Assembly: GCF_903645325.1 (NCBI RefSeq)
Contig: NZ_CAHJXQ010000015.1
Span: forward strand, 1-37,620
Length of the DNA: 37,620 nucleotides
Source of the DNA: Microbacterium tenebrionis
GTDB lineage: Bacteria > Actinomycetota > Actinomycetes > Actinomycetales > Microbacteriaceae
Reading direction: 5' to 3'
Within the stretch, counting starts at the first letter, position 1; each line of letters opens with the position of its first letter. A program made the translations under genes and the position numbers. Below are positions 1 to 9,030 of this stretch, in pieces. The notes under the pieces were generated by a model. It was not told the origin of the DNA. It searched no databases and saw only the letters and a program-made list of their open reading frames with translations.

Positions 1-702
1 GGCGTCGCAGACGGCCGCAGCATCGTCGTCGGCCGCGAGTCGCTGCTCGCCGACTGGGGCCTGGCGCTCTCCCCCGAGGTCGCGGTCGCGAAGGAGCGGG
101 CCGAGAGCGAGGGCAAGACCGTGGTCGTCGCAGGCTGGGACGGCGCAGCCCGCGGCATCCTCGTCGTCGCCGACACCGTGAAGCCCACCAGCGCGGAGGC
201 GATCAGAGGTCTGCGCGCACTCGGTCTCCGCCCGATCCTGCTGACCGGCGACAACGCCGCCGCCGCTCGTCGCATCGCCGCCGAAGTCGGGATCGACGAG
301 GTGATCGCCGAGGTGCTGCCGCAGGACAAGGTCGCCGTCGTGCAGCGCCTGCAGTCCGAGGGCCGAGTGGTCGCGATGGTCGGCGACGGCATCAACGACG
401 CCCCGGCGCTGGCGCAGTCCGACCTGGGACTGGCGATGGGAACCGGCACGGATGTTGCTATCGAGGCATCCGACATCGCGCTCGTCCGCGGCGACCTGCG
501 CAGCGCTGTCGACGCGATCCGCCTGTCGCGCCGAACGCTCGGCACCATCAAGACGAACCTCTTCTGGGCCTTCGCCTACAACGTCGCCGCCATTCCGGTC
601 GCCGCCCTCGGGATGCTGAACCCGATGCTCGCCGGAGCGGCCATGGCGTTCTCGAGCGTCTTCGTCGTCGGCAACAGCCTGCGACTGCGCGCGTTCCAGT
701 AG
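1..702 (+). CDS. Heavy-metal (probably copper) P-type ATPase, C-terminal part
   Basis: The reading frame is open from base 1, so the 5' end lies outside the window; 233 codons remain. Visible are the end of the P/N domain region, the TGDN motif, the hinge motif [13 protein letters not shown] and, at the end, two hydrophobic helices ([19 protein letters not shown] and the stretch before NSLRLR). This arrangement is that of P1B heavy-metal pumps, which export Cu(I) or similar ions from the cytosol using ATP; the last helices carry N and S residues typical of the CopA group. The DKTGT phosphorylation site and CPC helix lie upstream and cannot be checked, so copper specificity is inferred. It converges with the DUF1206 gene 10 bp away. 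Confidence 0.9.
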   Translation, partial: GVADGRSIVVGRESLLADWGLALSPEVAVAKERAESEGKTVVVAGWDGAARGILVVADTVKPTSAEAIRGLRALGLRPILLTGDNAAAARRIAAEVGIDEVIAEVLPQDKVAVVQRLQSEGRVVAMVGDGINDAPALAQSDLGLAMGTGTDVAIEASDIALVRGDLRSAVDAIRLSRRTLGTIKTNLFWAFAYNVAAIPVAALGMLNPMLAGAAMAFSSVFVVGNSLRLRAFQ

Positions 703-712
703 GCGACGCGCC

Positions 713-1519
713 TCACATCCGCGCGTAGCGGGCGCGGGCGAAGCAGAACAGCCCGTACAGGATCAGGCCGGCCCCGACGCCCCACAGGATGACGACGCCG
801 AACGGGAGTCCGGCGAGCGCTCGGAGTGCCGCATCCAGACCTCCGGCAGCTTCGGGGTCGTGCATGAGCGCCGCGACGACGAAAAGGATTCCGGTCACGC
901 CGACGGCGATCCCCTTGGCGACGTATCCGACGACGCCGAGCGTCAGGATGCCCGTGCGCCCCGCGCCGGTGGCAAGATCGAGGTCCTCCTCGAACGCGCG
1001 CGTGATTCCGCGCACGACGAAGGCGATGCCGATCCCTGTCACCACGAGTCCGATCGCGACGAGCAGTGCGACGCCCGCCGGCACCGCGAGCAGGCGCGCA
1101 CTGAGCGATTGCGAGGACTCCGATGAGTCGGACCGGCCGCCGAGGGCGTAGACCAGCGCGGTGCCTGAGATGGCGAGGTAGGTGATAGCGGTCCCGATGA
1201 ACTTCACCCGATGCACCCATCTCTTCCGGCGGTCGGGGTCGCGTTCGAGGAAGATCTCCGCGACCTGCCAGGCAGCGAGCGCTGCGAGCCCGATGACGAT
1301 GCCCCACAGCAGAACGACACCGAACGGAGACTTCTGAATCTGCGCCAGGGCGCCACCCTGGTCGGCCTCCCCGCCGCCGCCCGTGGCGATCGAGATCGCG
1401 ATGACCCCGATCAGCAGGTGCAGGATGCCGAGGACCACGTAGCCGACGCGAGCGAACACCTCGAACACGGTGGAATCCTGCGCCGCTCGCGCGGCCCGAT
1501 CAGCGCTCTTGTCAGCCAT
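713..1519 (-). CDS. DUF1206 integral membrane protein
   Basis: 268 residues with about six membrane helices arranged as three repeats of a two-helix unit (near residues 20-80, 105-165 and 195-262), each beginning with a G-Y/I-x-A/V-type helix such as VFARVGYVVLGILHLLIGV. This matches the DUF1206 family of actinobacterial and cyanobacterial membrane proteins, whose function is not known. The ATG at 1519 is preceded by an AAGGGG-type ribosome binding site about 4-7 bases upstream. The gene stands alone: its 3' end faces the P-type ATPase and its 5' end faces the 3' end of the LysR gene. No linked pathway is evident. Confidence 0.85.
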   Translation of the reverse strand: MADKSADRAARAAQDSTVFEVFARVGYVVLGILHLLIGVIAISIATGGGGEADQGGALAQIQKSPFGVVLLWGIVIGLAALAAWQVAEIFLERDPDRRKRWVHRVKFIGTAITYLAISGTALVYALGGRSDSSESSQSLSARLLAVPAGVALLVAIGLVVTGIGIAFVVRGITRAFEEDLDLATGAGRTGILTLGVVGYVAKGIAVGVTGILFVVAALMHDPEAAGGLDAALRALAGLPFGVVILWGVGAGLILYGLFCFARARYARM

Positions 1520-1580
1520 CGTCGCCCCTTCACCGTCGATCGATCCAGGATACGGGCGATCGGCAGCGCGCCGGGAGAAT

Positions 1581-2429
1581 TCAGGCGACGGCCCGGTCCC
1601 CCACCCGCTGACGCACCGGCTGCGCCTGCCACTCGTGCGCGATCCGCATCACGACCGGGGCCTCCGGCGCGTATGCGGGCCACTCGGGAATGCCCGGATG
1701 CTGCGGCGATACGGTGCGCGCGAACGACGCCCAGGCGAGGGCCATGCTCTGCGACACCTCGCCGCGGGCGGGGTCCGTGCCCGTGAACGCCGAACGGTCG
1801 GCGTTGGCGAAGACGTAGGCGAGGTCGAGAGAGTGGCAGGCGCCGAGGAGACCGCCCAGGATGTCGGTCGGCTGAGCGAACTCGTATGCGTAGACGGGGG
1901 CCTCGCGCTCCGCTGCGAGCTCGAGGATCGTCTGGCCGTCGGATCGGAGCTCCGCGGACCGCACGCCGCGCACGGGGCGGGCGTCCGCGGTGAAGCCGAT
2001 GTCGAGGTCTCCGGTGCTCAGGAGGTCCATCACGACGCCGCTGGCCAGCTGCGCCTGGAACTGCAGTTCGATCCCCGGATGCTGCTGCCTGACCCGCCGG
2101 GCGATCTCCGCGACGAACGGGGCTCCCATGGCACCCGCGAAGCCGATGCGCACGATGCCGTGGTCGTCGCGTTCGGAGTTGTGTGCGGCGCGGATCGCGT
2201 CGTCGGCCTTCTTCAGCGCCTTGACCGCGAGGGGCAGGAACGCCTCCCCCGCCGGTGTCAGCGAGACGCTGCGCGTGCTGCGCTCGATCAGCCGGACGCT
2301 CACCTCGGTCTCGAGCTTGCGGATCTGCTGGCTCACGGCGGGCTGACTGACATGCAGGGCGATCGCCGCACGCCCGTAGTTGCGCTCGGTGGCGACCGCG
2401 ACCAACGACCGCATCCACCGCAGCTCCAT
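1581..2429 (-). CDS. LysR-family transcriptional regulator
   Basis: 282 residues from the ATG at 2429. The N-terminal winged helix-turn-helix begins at the start (MELRWMRSLVAVATERNYGR, then VSQPAVSQQIRKLE as recognition helix, residues about 20-45), followed by the LysR linker helix and a substrate-binding domain from about residue 90. The frame is open upstream to 2498, but the ATG at 2429 places the HTH at the canonical distance from the N-terminus. It is divergent from the acyl-CoA dehydrogenase at 2527 with 97 bp between them, the usual LysR arrangement, so it probably controls that gene; the effector is unknown. Confidence 0.92.
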   Translation of the reverse strand: MELRWMRSLVAVATERNYGRAAIALHVSQPAVSQQIRKLETEVSVRLIERSTRSVSLTPAGEAFLPLAVKALKKADDAIRAAHNSERDDHGIVRIGFAGAMGAPFVAEIARRVRQQHPGIELQFQAQLASGVVMDLLSTGDLDIGFTADARPVRGVRSAELRSDGQTILELAAEREAPVYAYEFAQPTDILGGLLGACHSLDLAYVFANADRSAFTGTDPARGEVSQSMALAWASFARTVSPQHPGIPEWPAYAPEAPVVMRIAHEWQAQPVRQRVGDRAVA

Positions 2430-2491
2430 GAAATGGAAGACTACGACACGGGGCCGGTCGACAGCAGGCGTCAGACGTCCGAAACTAGCCC

Positions 2492-2520
2492 TTGGCAAGA
2501 ACGAGGGCGAGTTCTATTAT
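2492..2520 (+). promoter_or_regulatory. Sigma70-type promoter giving a leaderless acyl-CoA dehydrogenase mRNA
   Basis: TTGGCA at 2492-2497, a 17-bp spacer and TATTAT at 2515-2520 make a near-consensus promoter. Only six bases (TGAGAA) separate the -10 box from the ATG at 2527, so transcription is expected to start at or next to the start codon and the message would have no 5' leader. Confidence 0.7.
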
Positions 2521-2526
2521 TGAGAA

Positions 2527-3693
2527 ATGCAATCATTTCTCAAGCGTGAGATCTTCGATGAACAGCATGACGAGTTCCGTCACGTCGTGCGCCGCTTCAC
2601 GGAGAAGGAGGTCGTCCCCCGACTGGAGGAGTGGGCGGCCGCGGGACGCGTCGATCGAGAACTGTTCCGCAGGGCCGGAGAGACCGGAATCCTCGGCATG
2701 TCGGCACCCGAGGAGTTCGGCGGGGGCGGCGTGGACGACTTCCGCTTCAACGCGATCGTCATCGAAGAGCTCGCGCGCGTCGGCGCCACGGCCGTGTCGA
2801 TGTCTCTGTGCGGCTTCAACGACCTCGTCGCGCCGTACTTCATCGCCTTCGGCTCGGACGAGCAGAACCGACGGTGGCTGGCGCCCCTGATCGCCGGCGA
2901 GAAGATCGGTGCGATCGCCATGACGGAGCCCGGCGCGGGCTCCGATCTCGCAGGCATCACGACGACCGCGCGACCGGACGGCGACGAGCTCATCCTGAAC
3001 GGCGCCAAGACGTTCATCTCGAACGGCCTGCTCGCCGACACGTTCATCGTCGCAGCCCGCACCGACCCCGAGGCCGGCCGCTCGGGCATCAGCCTGATCA
3101 TCGTCGACGCCGACACCCCCGGCTTCACGCGCACGGGCCCGTTGCAGAAGATCGGCCTGTCGGCGCAGGACACCGCAGAGCTCTCGTTCGAAGCCGTCCG
3201 CGTGCCCCGCAGCAGCATCCTCGGCTCCGAGGGCGCGGGCTGGACGCAGATGCGGCAGAACCTCTCCGTCGAGCGTCTGCACATCGCGGTGACGTCGATG
3301 GCGCGCATGAGGTCGACCTTCGACGGCGCCCTGGAGCACTCCATGCAGCGCCAGGCGTTCGGCCAGCGGATCGCCGACTTCCAGGCGAACCGCTTCTATC
3401 TCGCCGAGCTCGCCACCGAGATCCAGATCGCGCAGGTCTTCATCGACCGCTGCATCCTCGAGGCATCCGGCCACGCCCTCGACGAGACCACCGCCGCGAT
3501 GGCCAAGTGGTGGGTCACCGAGTTGCACCAGCGGGTCATCCAGCGCGCGCTGCAGCTGCACGGCGGGTACGGATACATGAAGGAGTACCCGGTCGCGCAC
3601 GACTACCTCGACTCGCGGGTGGCGACGATCTTCGGCGGCACGACCGAGATCATGAAGGAGATCATCGGGCGCAAGATCACGCGCCCGAGCTGA
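2527..3693 (+). CDS. Acyl-CoA dehydrogenase
   Basis: 388 residues, full length for the family. It oxidises an acyl-CoA thioester to the trans-2-enoyl-CoA using FAD and passes electrons to ETF. Signatures: AMTEPGAGSDLAGI (residues about 135-148), the middle beta domain with NGAKTFISNG, QLHGGYGYMKEYPV and the C-terminal IFGGTTEIMKEIIGRKI. The residue before GT in this last motif is Gly, as in long-chain-type enzymes, not the Glu used as base in medium-chain enzymes, so the catalytic base probably sits elsewhere. The start is fixed by the promoter only six bases upstream. Next to a phenylpropanoid-type operon it could convert an aryl-propionyl-CoA to the cinnamoyl-CoA level, as PhdB does in Corynebacterium; that role is inference. 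Confidence 0.93.
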   Translation: MQSFLKREIFDEQHDEFRHVVRRFTEKEVVPRLEEWAAAGRVDRELFRRAGETGILGMSAPEEFGGGGVDDFRFNAIVIEELARVGATAVSMSLCGFNDLVAPYFIAFGSDEQNRRWLAPLIAGEKIGAIAMTEPGAGSDLAGITTTARPDGDELILNGAKTFISNGLLADTFIVAARTDPEAGRSGISLIIVDADTPGFTRTGPLQKIGLSAQDTAELSFEAVRVPRSSILGSEGAGWTQMRQNLSVERLHIAVTSMARMRSTFDGALEHSMQRQAFGQRIADFQANRFYLAELATEIQIAQVFIDRCILEASGHALDETTAAMAKWWVTELHQRVIQRALQLHGGYGYMKEYPVAHDYLDSRVATIFGGTTEIMKEIIGRKITRPS

Positions 3694-3712
3694 TCATCGT
3701 CCGAGCTGATCA
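3685..3712. repeat. 16-bp tandem duplication over two convergent stop codons
   Basis: CCGAGCTGATCA occurs at 3685-3696 and again at 3701-3712, a 16-bp period. The first copy contains the stop codon of the acyl-CoA dehydrogenase and the second contains the stop codon of the oppositely oriented MFS gene. Confidence 0.8.
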
Positions 3713-4942
3713 CTCCCCGGATCGCCGGAAGGTCACCCCGGCCACCAGCCCGGTGGTCGCCAGCACGCTCATCGCGACCGTCGCCGGCACCGCGCTGCCA
3801 GCGCCCATCAGCCCTCCCAGGGGCGAGGCCGCAGCGCCCAGGGCGAACTGCGTGAACCCGAGCAGCGCCGACGCCGCACCTCGGGCATGCGGTGCGCGCC
3901 CGAGCGCGAGCGCGGAGGCACACGAGAGGATGCCGCCGCACCCGAGTGCGAAGCATCCCACCAGCACCAGGTACGAGACGAACCCGAGCACCCCGGTCAG
4001 CGCGAGCCCCGCGGCGACCGACGCGGCCAGCACGGCGAGCGCCTGCGCGCCGCGCAGTACACGGAGCGCGCCGAGTCTCGTCGCCGCGCGGCCGCTCGCC
4101 CACGCACCGGCCATGATCACGAGGGACGAGTACGTGAAGGTCAGGGCGTAGCCGCCGGGCCCTGCTCCGAACACGCCCTGCACGATGAACGACGACGAGC
4201 TGATGTACACCATGAGCGAGGCGTACCCCGCCGCGAACGCGAGCGTGAGAGCGACGTACGCGGGCACCCGCACCAGACCGCCGACGTTGCGCGCCAGAGG
4301 GGCGAACGAGAGCGGATGGCGGCGCTCGGCCGGCAGCGACTCCGGGATCAGCAGCGCACTGCTGATGAGCATCGCCGTGGCGACCACCGCGAGCCCGGTC
4401 AGCGCCGCGCGCCACCCGCCTGCGGTGGCAAGCAGCGCGCCGAGCGGGCTCGCGATCGCCGGTCCCAGAGCCGTCATCGCCCACAGCGCGCTGAATCCGC
4501 GCAGGGCCGCATCCCGGTCAGCGAGATCGGAGATCACGGCGCGGGCGAGCACCGCACCGGCTGCACCGGCGAACCCCTGCAGAGCCCTGACGGCCACCAG
4601 CATCCCGAAGGTCGGGCTGAGGGCCGCGACGTATCCGCACACCGCGAACGCGGTGAGCGCGATCAGCAGCGTTCGGCGCCGGCCGACGGCATCCGACATG
4701 GCGCCGATGAGCAGCTGACCGCATGCCGCGCCGATCAGGAACGCAGTGAGCGTGAACTGCACCGCCGTTGCGCTGACACCGAAGTCCGCGGCGATGCCGG
4801 GGAAGGCCGGCAGGTACAGATCAGTCGAGACCGAACCTGCCATGCCGACGAATCCGAGCGCGGCCATCAGGCCGGGACGGATCCCTCCCGGCTGCGCGAC
4901 CGCGCCGGGGGCAGATCCCCCACTGCCCCCGGACGCGGTCAC
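3710..4942 (-). CDS. MFS transporter, Bcr/CflA drug-resistance type
   Basis: 410 residues with about 12 membrane helices. Helix 1 carries STDLYLPAFPGIAADF, the hallmark of the Bcr/CflA group, and the loop after helix 2 carries the MFS motif GAMSDAVGRRRTLL. The GTG start at 4942 overlaps the TGA of the ABC ATPase gene (GTGA, 4939-4942), which decides the start; the open frame further upstream to 5587 is a shadow of the ATPase gene. It is the last gene of the nine-gene catabolic operon, so it probably moves the substrate or a toxic intermediate (CouT/PhdT are MFS carriers in related clusters). Proton-driven export would be the family default. Confidence 0.9.
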   Translation of the reverse strand: MTASGGSGGSAPGAVAQPGGIRPGLMAALGFVGMAGSVSTDLYLPAFPGIAADFGVSATAVQFTLTAFLIGAACGQLLIGAMSDAVGRRRTLLIALTAFAVCGYVAALSPTFGMLVAVRALQGFAGAAGAVLARAVISDLADRDAALRGFSALWAMTALGPAIASPLGALLATAGGWRAALTGLAVVATAMLISSALLIPESLPAERRHPLSFAPLARNVGGLVRVPAYVALTLAFAAGYASLMVYISSSSFIVQGVFGAGPGGYALTFTYSSLVIMAGAWASGRAATRLGALRVLRGAQALAVLAASVAAGLALTGVLGFVSYLVLVGCFALGCGGILSCASALALGRAPHARGAASALLGFTQFALGAAASPLGGLMGAGSAVPATVAMSVLATTGLVAGVTFRRSGE

Positions 4943-5802
4943 TTCGGTGCCGGGCCGTCCGGCCGGTACCCCTTCTTGGCGCGCTGGATCTGCTCGTACA
5001 CGTGGTGACGCAGCTCGGTGAACCGCTGCATCGACCGCGTCTCGAGCTGATCGCGCTGCGGCGGCAGATCGACGATGAGGTCCTCCTGCACGACGGTCGG
5101 CGAGCTCGAGAGCATGATCACGCGCTCCCCCAGATACACCGACTCTTCGATGTCGTGGGTGACGAATAGCACCGACAGCCCCAGCCGTTCGCGCACGCCG
5201 CGCACCAGGTCCTCGAGGTCGGCACGGGTCTGCGCGTCGACGGCCGCGAACGGCTCGTCCATGAGCAGGACCTCGGGCTGATAGGCGATGGCGCGCGCGA
5301 TCGCGACGCGCTGCTGCATGCCGCCGGAGAGCTGCCAGGGGTACGAGCGCGGCACGTCGGCGAGGCCGACGTTGGCCAGCGCCTCCTCGACGAGCGCCTT
5401 GCGCTCCGCCTTCGGGACGCCGGCGTTCTTCAGCGGCAGCTCGACGTTGTCCGCGACCCGCAGCCACGGGAACAGCGACCGGCCGTACTCCTGGAACACG
5501 ACGGCCATCTTCTTGGGCGGCGCGATGACCCTCTTGCCGTCGAGGATCACTTCGCCGCTCGTGGGTTCGAGGAGGCCTGCGATGCACTTGAGCAACGTCG
5601 TCTTGCCCGAGCCCGAGGGTCCGACCAGGCAGGTCAGCTCGTTCTTGCCGAGGTCGAAGGTGAGATCGCGCACGGCTTCGACGTCGCCGCCGTCGGTGCG
5701 GTACACCTTCTTCAGGCCCCGCACCGACAGCAGGGTCTGCTCAGCGGGGAGGGTGCGGCCGTGCGAGACGGTCTGGAGCGGGGAGGAGGTTTCAGGGAGC
5801 AT
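4939..5802 (-). CDS. ABC transporter ATP-binding protein, nitrate/sulfonate/taurine type
   Basis: 287 residues from the ATG at 5802, with AAGGA eight bases upstream; a TTG at 5808 is in frame but less likely. All ABC ATPase motifs are present: Walker A GPSGSGKTTLLKC (residues about 55-67), Q-loop QEYGRSLFPW, signature LSGGMQQRVAIARAI, Walker B VLLMDEPFAAVDAQTR and the switch histidine in FVTHDIEESVYLGERV. It powers the importer formed with the two permeases and the lipoprotein at 9031-10014. It overlaps the upstream permease by 11 bases and the downstream MFS gene by 4 bases. Confidence 0.93.
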   Translation of the reverse strand: MLPETSSPLQTVSHGRTLPAEQTLLSVRGLKKVYRTDGGDVEAVRDLTFDLGKNELTCLVGPSGSGKTTLLKCIAGLLEPTSGEVILDGKRVIAPPKKMAVVFQEYGRSLFPWLRVADNVELPLKNAGVPKAERKALVEEALANVGLADVPRSYPWQLSGGMQQRVAIARAIAYQPEVLLMDEPFAAVDAQTRADLEDLVRGVRERLGLSVLFVTHDIEESVYLGERVIMLSSSPTVVQEDLIVDLPPQRDQLETRSMQRFTELRHHVYEQIQRAKKGYRPDGPAPK

Positions 5803-6568
5803 TCTCAAGGTCCTTCAGTCCGTGGTACCAGCGCAGGACGCGTCGTTCTGCGACGCGGAAGATCAGGGCGACGGCGAATCCGAGCAGCCCGAGCACGAGG
5901 ATCCCGGACCACATCTCCGGGATCGCGAATCGGCGCTGGAACTGGATGATCGAGAAGCCGAGGCCGGCGAAGGTCGCGAACATCTCGGAGATGACCATCA
6001 TGATCAGCCCGATCGGCAGACACTGACGGATACCCGTCATGATCTGCGGGGCCGCCGAGGGCAGCACCTGATAGCGGATGCGATTGAAGCCGTGGATGCC
6101 GTAGGAGCGGCTCGTGTCGGTCTGCACCGGGTCGGCCGCACGGACACCCTCGATGGTGTTCAGCAGCACCGGCCACACGGCGGCGAGGATGATCACGAGG
6201 ATCTTCATGGCGTCGGTCGGTCCGAACAGCAGCAGGAGCACCGGGATCAGCACCGGCGGCGGCAGGGCGCGGAAGAACTCGAACACCTGATCGGCGAATG
6301 CACGCAGGTCACGGTTGAGGCCGACCAGCAGCCCCAGCAGCACCCCGATGACGATCGCCACGACGACGCCGATCGCGAAGCGCGTGACGCTCGGGAGGAT
6401 GTCGACCCACAGCCGCGGCCCGATCCAGGTCTCGACGAACGTCACGGCGAGTTCGCCGGGGGTGGGGACGAAGAAGCTCGGTGCGATGAGCGCCGAGACC
6501 CACCACAGCGCGACGAGGATGGCCGGAAGCCCCAGCAGGTATGCCAGGGAGACGAGTGTCTTCTTCAT
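5792..6568 (-). CDS. ABC transporter permease, SsuC/TauC type
   Basis: 258 residues, six predicted membrane helices. The coupling (EAA) loop is visible around SYGIHGFNRIRYQVLPSAAP, which contacts the ATPase. The ATG at 6568 overlaps the TGA of the preceding permease (ATGA, 6565-6568), which decides the start; the longer open frame up to 6952 is a shadow. This is the second of two different permeases in the operon, so the channel is probably a heterodimer, unlike the single permease gene of typical tau/ssu operons. Confidence 0.92.
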   Translation of the reverse strand: MKKTLVSLAYLLGLPAILVALWWVSALIAPSFFVPTPGELAVTFVETWIGPRLWVDILPSVTRFAIGVVVAIVIGVLLGLLVGLNRDLRAFADQVFEFFRALPPPVLIPVLLLLFGPTDAMKILVIILAAVWPVLLNTIEGVRAADPVQTDTSRSYGIHGFNRIRYQVLPSAAPQIMTGIRQCLPIGLIMMVISEMFATFAGLGFSIIQFQRRFAIPEMWSGILVLGLLGFAVALIFRVAERRVLRWYHGLKDLENAP

Positions 6569-7416
6569 GACGGGATGTCCTCTCGAACCGAGTGGTGCCA
6601 TGAGAGCAGACGCCGCTCGAGCATCCGGGCGCCGATGTTGATCACGACGCCGAGCAGCCCGGTCGCCAGCACGAGCGCGTACATGGTGGTGTACTGCCTG
6701 GCGTTCTGCGCCTGCACGATGACCTGTCCGAGGCCGGGGGTCCCGATGATCAGCTGCGCGGTGATCGCGAGGATCAGCGCGACGGATGCCGCCAGTCGCA
6801 GACCGGTCATCAGGTACGGCAGTGCGGTCGGGAACACGATGTCCCGCATGCGCTGCCACCGGCTGAAGCCGTAGCTGCGGCCCGTGCTCATCGCGACGTG
6901 GTCGACATCGGCGACGCCGTAGAGAACCTGGATGAAGATCTGCCAGAAGCATGCGTAGACGATCAGCAGGATCGCCGCCGAGGGCGCAGCCCCGAACAGC
7001 AGCGAGGCGAGCGGGATGAGCGCGACCGACGGGATCGGGCGCAGGAACTCGACCGTCGAGTTCGTGGCCCGTCGAAGGAACGGCGAGAGGCCGATCACGA
7101 CGCCGAGGACGGTGGCGGCGACGAATGCGATCGCGAGGCCGATGCCCCAGGCGATCATCGTGTCGCCCACGGCCGTCCAGAAATCGGTCAGCGCGAAGAT
7201 CTGGACCAGACGCGGGAGCACTTCGGTCGGCGGAGGCAGGAACCGCGCATCGACGGCGCCGACGCGCGCGGCGATCTCCCAGATGATGAGCAGCACGAGC
7301 ACGCCGCAGAGTCCGAGAACCGCGCGACGCATGCGGAACTTCTTGCGCTGCGAGCGGGCCTGCGCGACGGCGACCACGGTGGTGACCGTCTGTTCGCCGG
7401 GTGGGGCCAGTGACAT
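6565..7416 (-). CDS. ABC transporter permease, SsuC/TauC type
   Basis: 283 residues. A cytoplasmic basic N-terminus (RSQRKKFRMRR) precedes the first membrane helix at about residues 30-50; the EAA loop is SYGFSRWQRMRDIVFPTALP. The ATG at 7416 has GGGAGA upstream. It is similar in layout to the next permease but not a recent duplicate. It lies 25 bp after the acyl-CoA ligase gene in the same operon, so import and CoA activation of the substrate are co-expressed. Confidence 0.92.
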   Translation of the reverse strand: MSLAPPGEQTVTTVVAVAQARSQRKKFRMRRAVLGLCGVLVLLIIWEIAARVGAVDARFLPPPTEVLPRLVQIFALTDFWTAVGDTMIAWGIGLAIAFVAATVLGVVIGLSPFLRRATNSTVEFLRPIPSVALIPLASLLFGAAPSAAILLIVYACFWQIFIQVLYGVADVDHVAMSTGRSYGFSRWQRMRDIVFPTALPYLMTGLRLAASVALILAITAQLIIGTPGLGQVIVQAQNARQYTTMYALVLATGLLGVVINIGARMLERRLLSWHHSVREDIPS

Positions 7417-7441
7417 CGTTGTCTCCCTTCGGGATCTCGGG

Positions 7442-8965
7442 TCAGCGGACGAGCCCTGCGCGCAGATCCGCCTTGCGGACCTTGCCGCTCGCCGTCCGCG
7501 GGAGCTCGTCCACGAAGTGGACCTGCTTGGGAATCTTGTACTTGGCGAGTCGCCCCGTCAGGTGCGCGGCGATCGCGTCGTCGGCGAGGGATGCGCCGGG
7601 CTTGAGCTGCACGACGGCGAGCGGGATCTCGCCCCAGCGCTCGTCGGGCACGCCGATCAGGGCGACGGCGTCCACCTCGGACAGCTCCATGATGATGCCC
7701 TCGACCTCGGCGGAGTAGATGTTCTCGCCGCCGGAGATGATCATGTCCTTCAGGCGGTCGGAGATGTAGATGTACCCGTCCTCGTCGACGTAGCCGAGGT
7801 CGCCGGAGTGGAACCAGCCGTCGACGATGCCCGCTGCCGTCGCATCGGGGCGCTGCCAGTACTCCGTGATCACGTTCGGGCCGCTGACGAGGATCTCGCC
7901 GACCACGCCCGGGGCCACCTCGTCGCCCCTCTCGTCGACGATCTTGACGTCGGTGAAGAAGTGCTTGAGCCCCGAGGAGCCCATCTTCTGACCGGCCATG
8001 TGGGCGGGCAGCGCGGTGGCGCCCGGCGCCGTCTCGGTCATCCCGTATCCGCACGAGAAGCCCAGTCCGCGCGCCTCGTACGCCTTCAGCATCCGCTCCG
8101 GCATCGCCGAGCCGCCGCACGTGAGGTGGCTGAGGCTGCTGATGTCGGTGGTGTCGAAGTCGGGGTGCTCCTGCAGCATCTGGAACGTGGTCGGCACGCC
8201 GGAGAGCATCGTGATCCGCTCCTGCTGCACGGTCTGCAGCACCTGGCCGGGGTCGAACGTCTCGTGCAGCACGACGGTGCCGCCCTGCAGCAGCGCGGGG
8301 AACGCCCCGTTGGCCAGGGAGGCGACGTGGAACATCGGCGAGATGAGCAGCACCTTCTCGCCCGGGCTCACCCCGTAGTCGACGAGCACGTTGAAGCAGT
8401 TCCAGGTGAGGTTGCCGTGCGTGAGCACGGCGCCCTTCGGACGCCCGGTCGTGCCGGAGGTGTAGAGGATCATCGCGGCGTCGTCGAGGGTGACCGGTTC
8501 ATCGCGCGACATGTTCTCGCCCGAGGCGAGCACGTGCTCGTACTCCTCGACGCTGGCTGCCGGCGCCGGTCCGTCGACGACGATGCGGCGTGTGGCGGGC
8601 CGCGACCAGCTGCCCGCCCGGGCGAGATCCGTGAGGGAGTGCTGGAAGACCAGCACGCTCGCGCCCGAGTCGTCGAGCGAGAAGTCGATCTCGGGAGGGG
8701 CGAGGCGGGTGTTCAGCGGCACGAAGATCGCGCCGAGGGTCGTCGCGGCGAAGAACACCTCGAGGAAGGACGGATGATTGTTGCCGAGGTACGCGACGCG
8801 GTCGCCGTGGCGCACACCGCGTGCGGCGAGCGCATCGGCGAGGCGGTTGATGCGGTCGGCGAGCTCCTCGTACCGGAGATGCTGATCCCGGAACGCGATG
8901 GCGATGCTGCCGCGCGACTTCTCACGGCGGCGCTCGACCCAGCGGCCGATTCCGTGGTTTCTCAT
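7442..8965 (-). CDS. Acyl-CoA synthetase / AMP-dependent CoA ligase
   Basis: 507 residues of the ANL superfamily. It adenylates a carboxylic acid and transfers the acyl group to CoA. Motifs in order: ILYTSGTTGRPKGAVLTHGN (A3, near residue 170), GYGMTETAP (A5), WFHSGDLGYVDEDGYIYISD (A7), DRLKDMI and GENIYSAEVE (A8), and the C-terminal LPRTASGKVRKADLR with the catalytic lysine. The start MRNHGIGRW at 8965 is chosen because the family homology begins there; upstream the frame is only a shadow of the binding-protein gene. In context it is the likely activator of the imported aromatic or alkyl acid (CouL/PhdA-like role, inferred). Confidence 0.93.
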   Translation of the reverse strand: MRNHGIGRWVERRREKSRGSIAIAFRDQHLRYEELADRINRLADALAARGVRHGDRVAYLGNNHPSFLEVFFAATTLGAIFVPLNTRLAPPEIDFSLDDSGASVLVFQHSLTDLARAGSWSRPATRRIVVDGPAPAASVEEYEHVLASGENMSRDEPVTLDDAAMILYTSGTTGRPKGAVLTHGNLTWNCFNVLVDYGVSPGEKVLLISPMFHVASLANGAFPALLQGGTVVLHETFDPGQVLQTVQQERITMLSGVPTTFQMLQEHPDFDTTDISSLSHLTCGGSAMPERMLKAYEARGLGFSCGYGMTETAPGATALPAHMAGQKMGSSGLKHFFTDVKIVDERGDEVAPGVVGEILVSGPNVITEYWQRPDATAAGIVDGWFHSGDLGYVDEDGYIYISDRLKDMIISGGENIYSAEVEGIIMELSEVDAVALIGVPDERWGEIPLAVVQLKPGASLADDAIAAHLTGRLAKYKIPKQVHFVDELPRTASGKVRKADLRAGLVR

Positions 8966-9030
8966 GGCGAGTCCTTCGTTGGGCTGGCGATGGAGGAGGG
9001 TCGGCGCCGGTGAGGCGCCGACCCGGGTGA

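Noticed and set aside
4943..5587. Upstream extension of the MFS gene giving a 625-residue protein
   Set aside because: The extra 215 codons are the antisense-free shadow frame of the ABC ATPase gene; the GTGA overlap gives the proper start.
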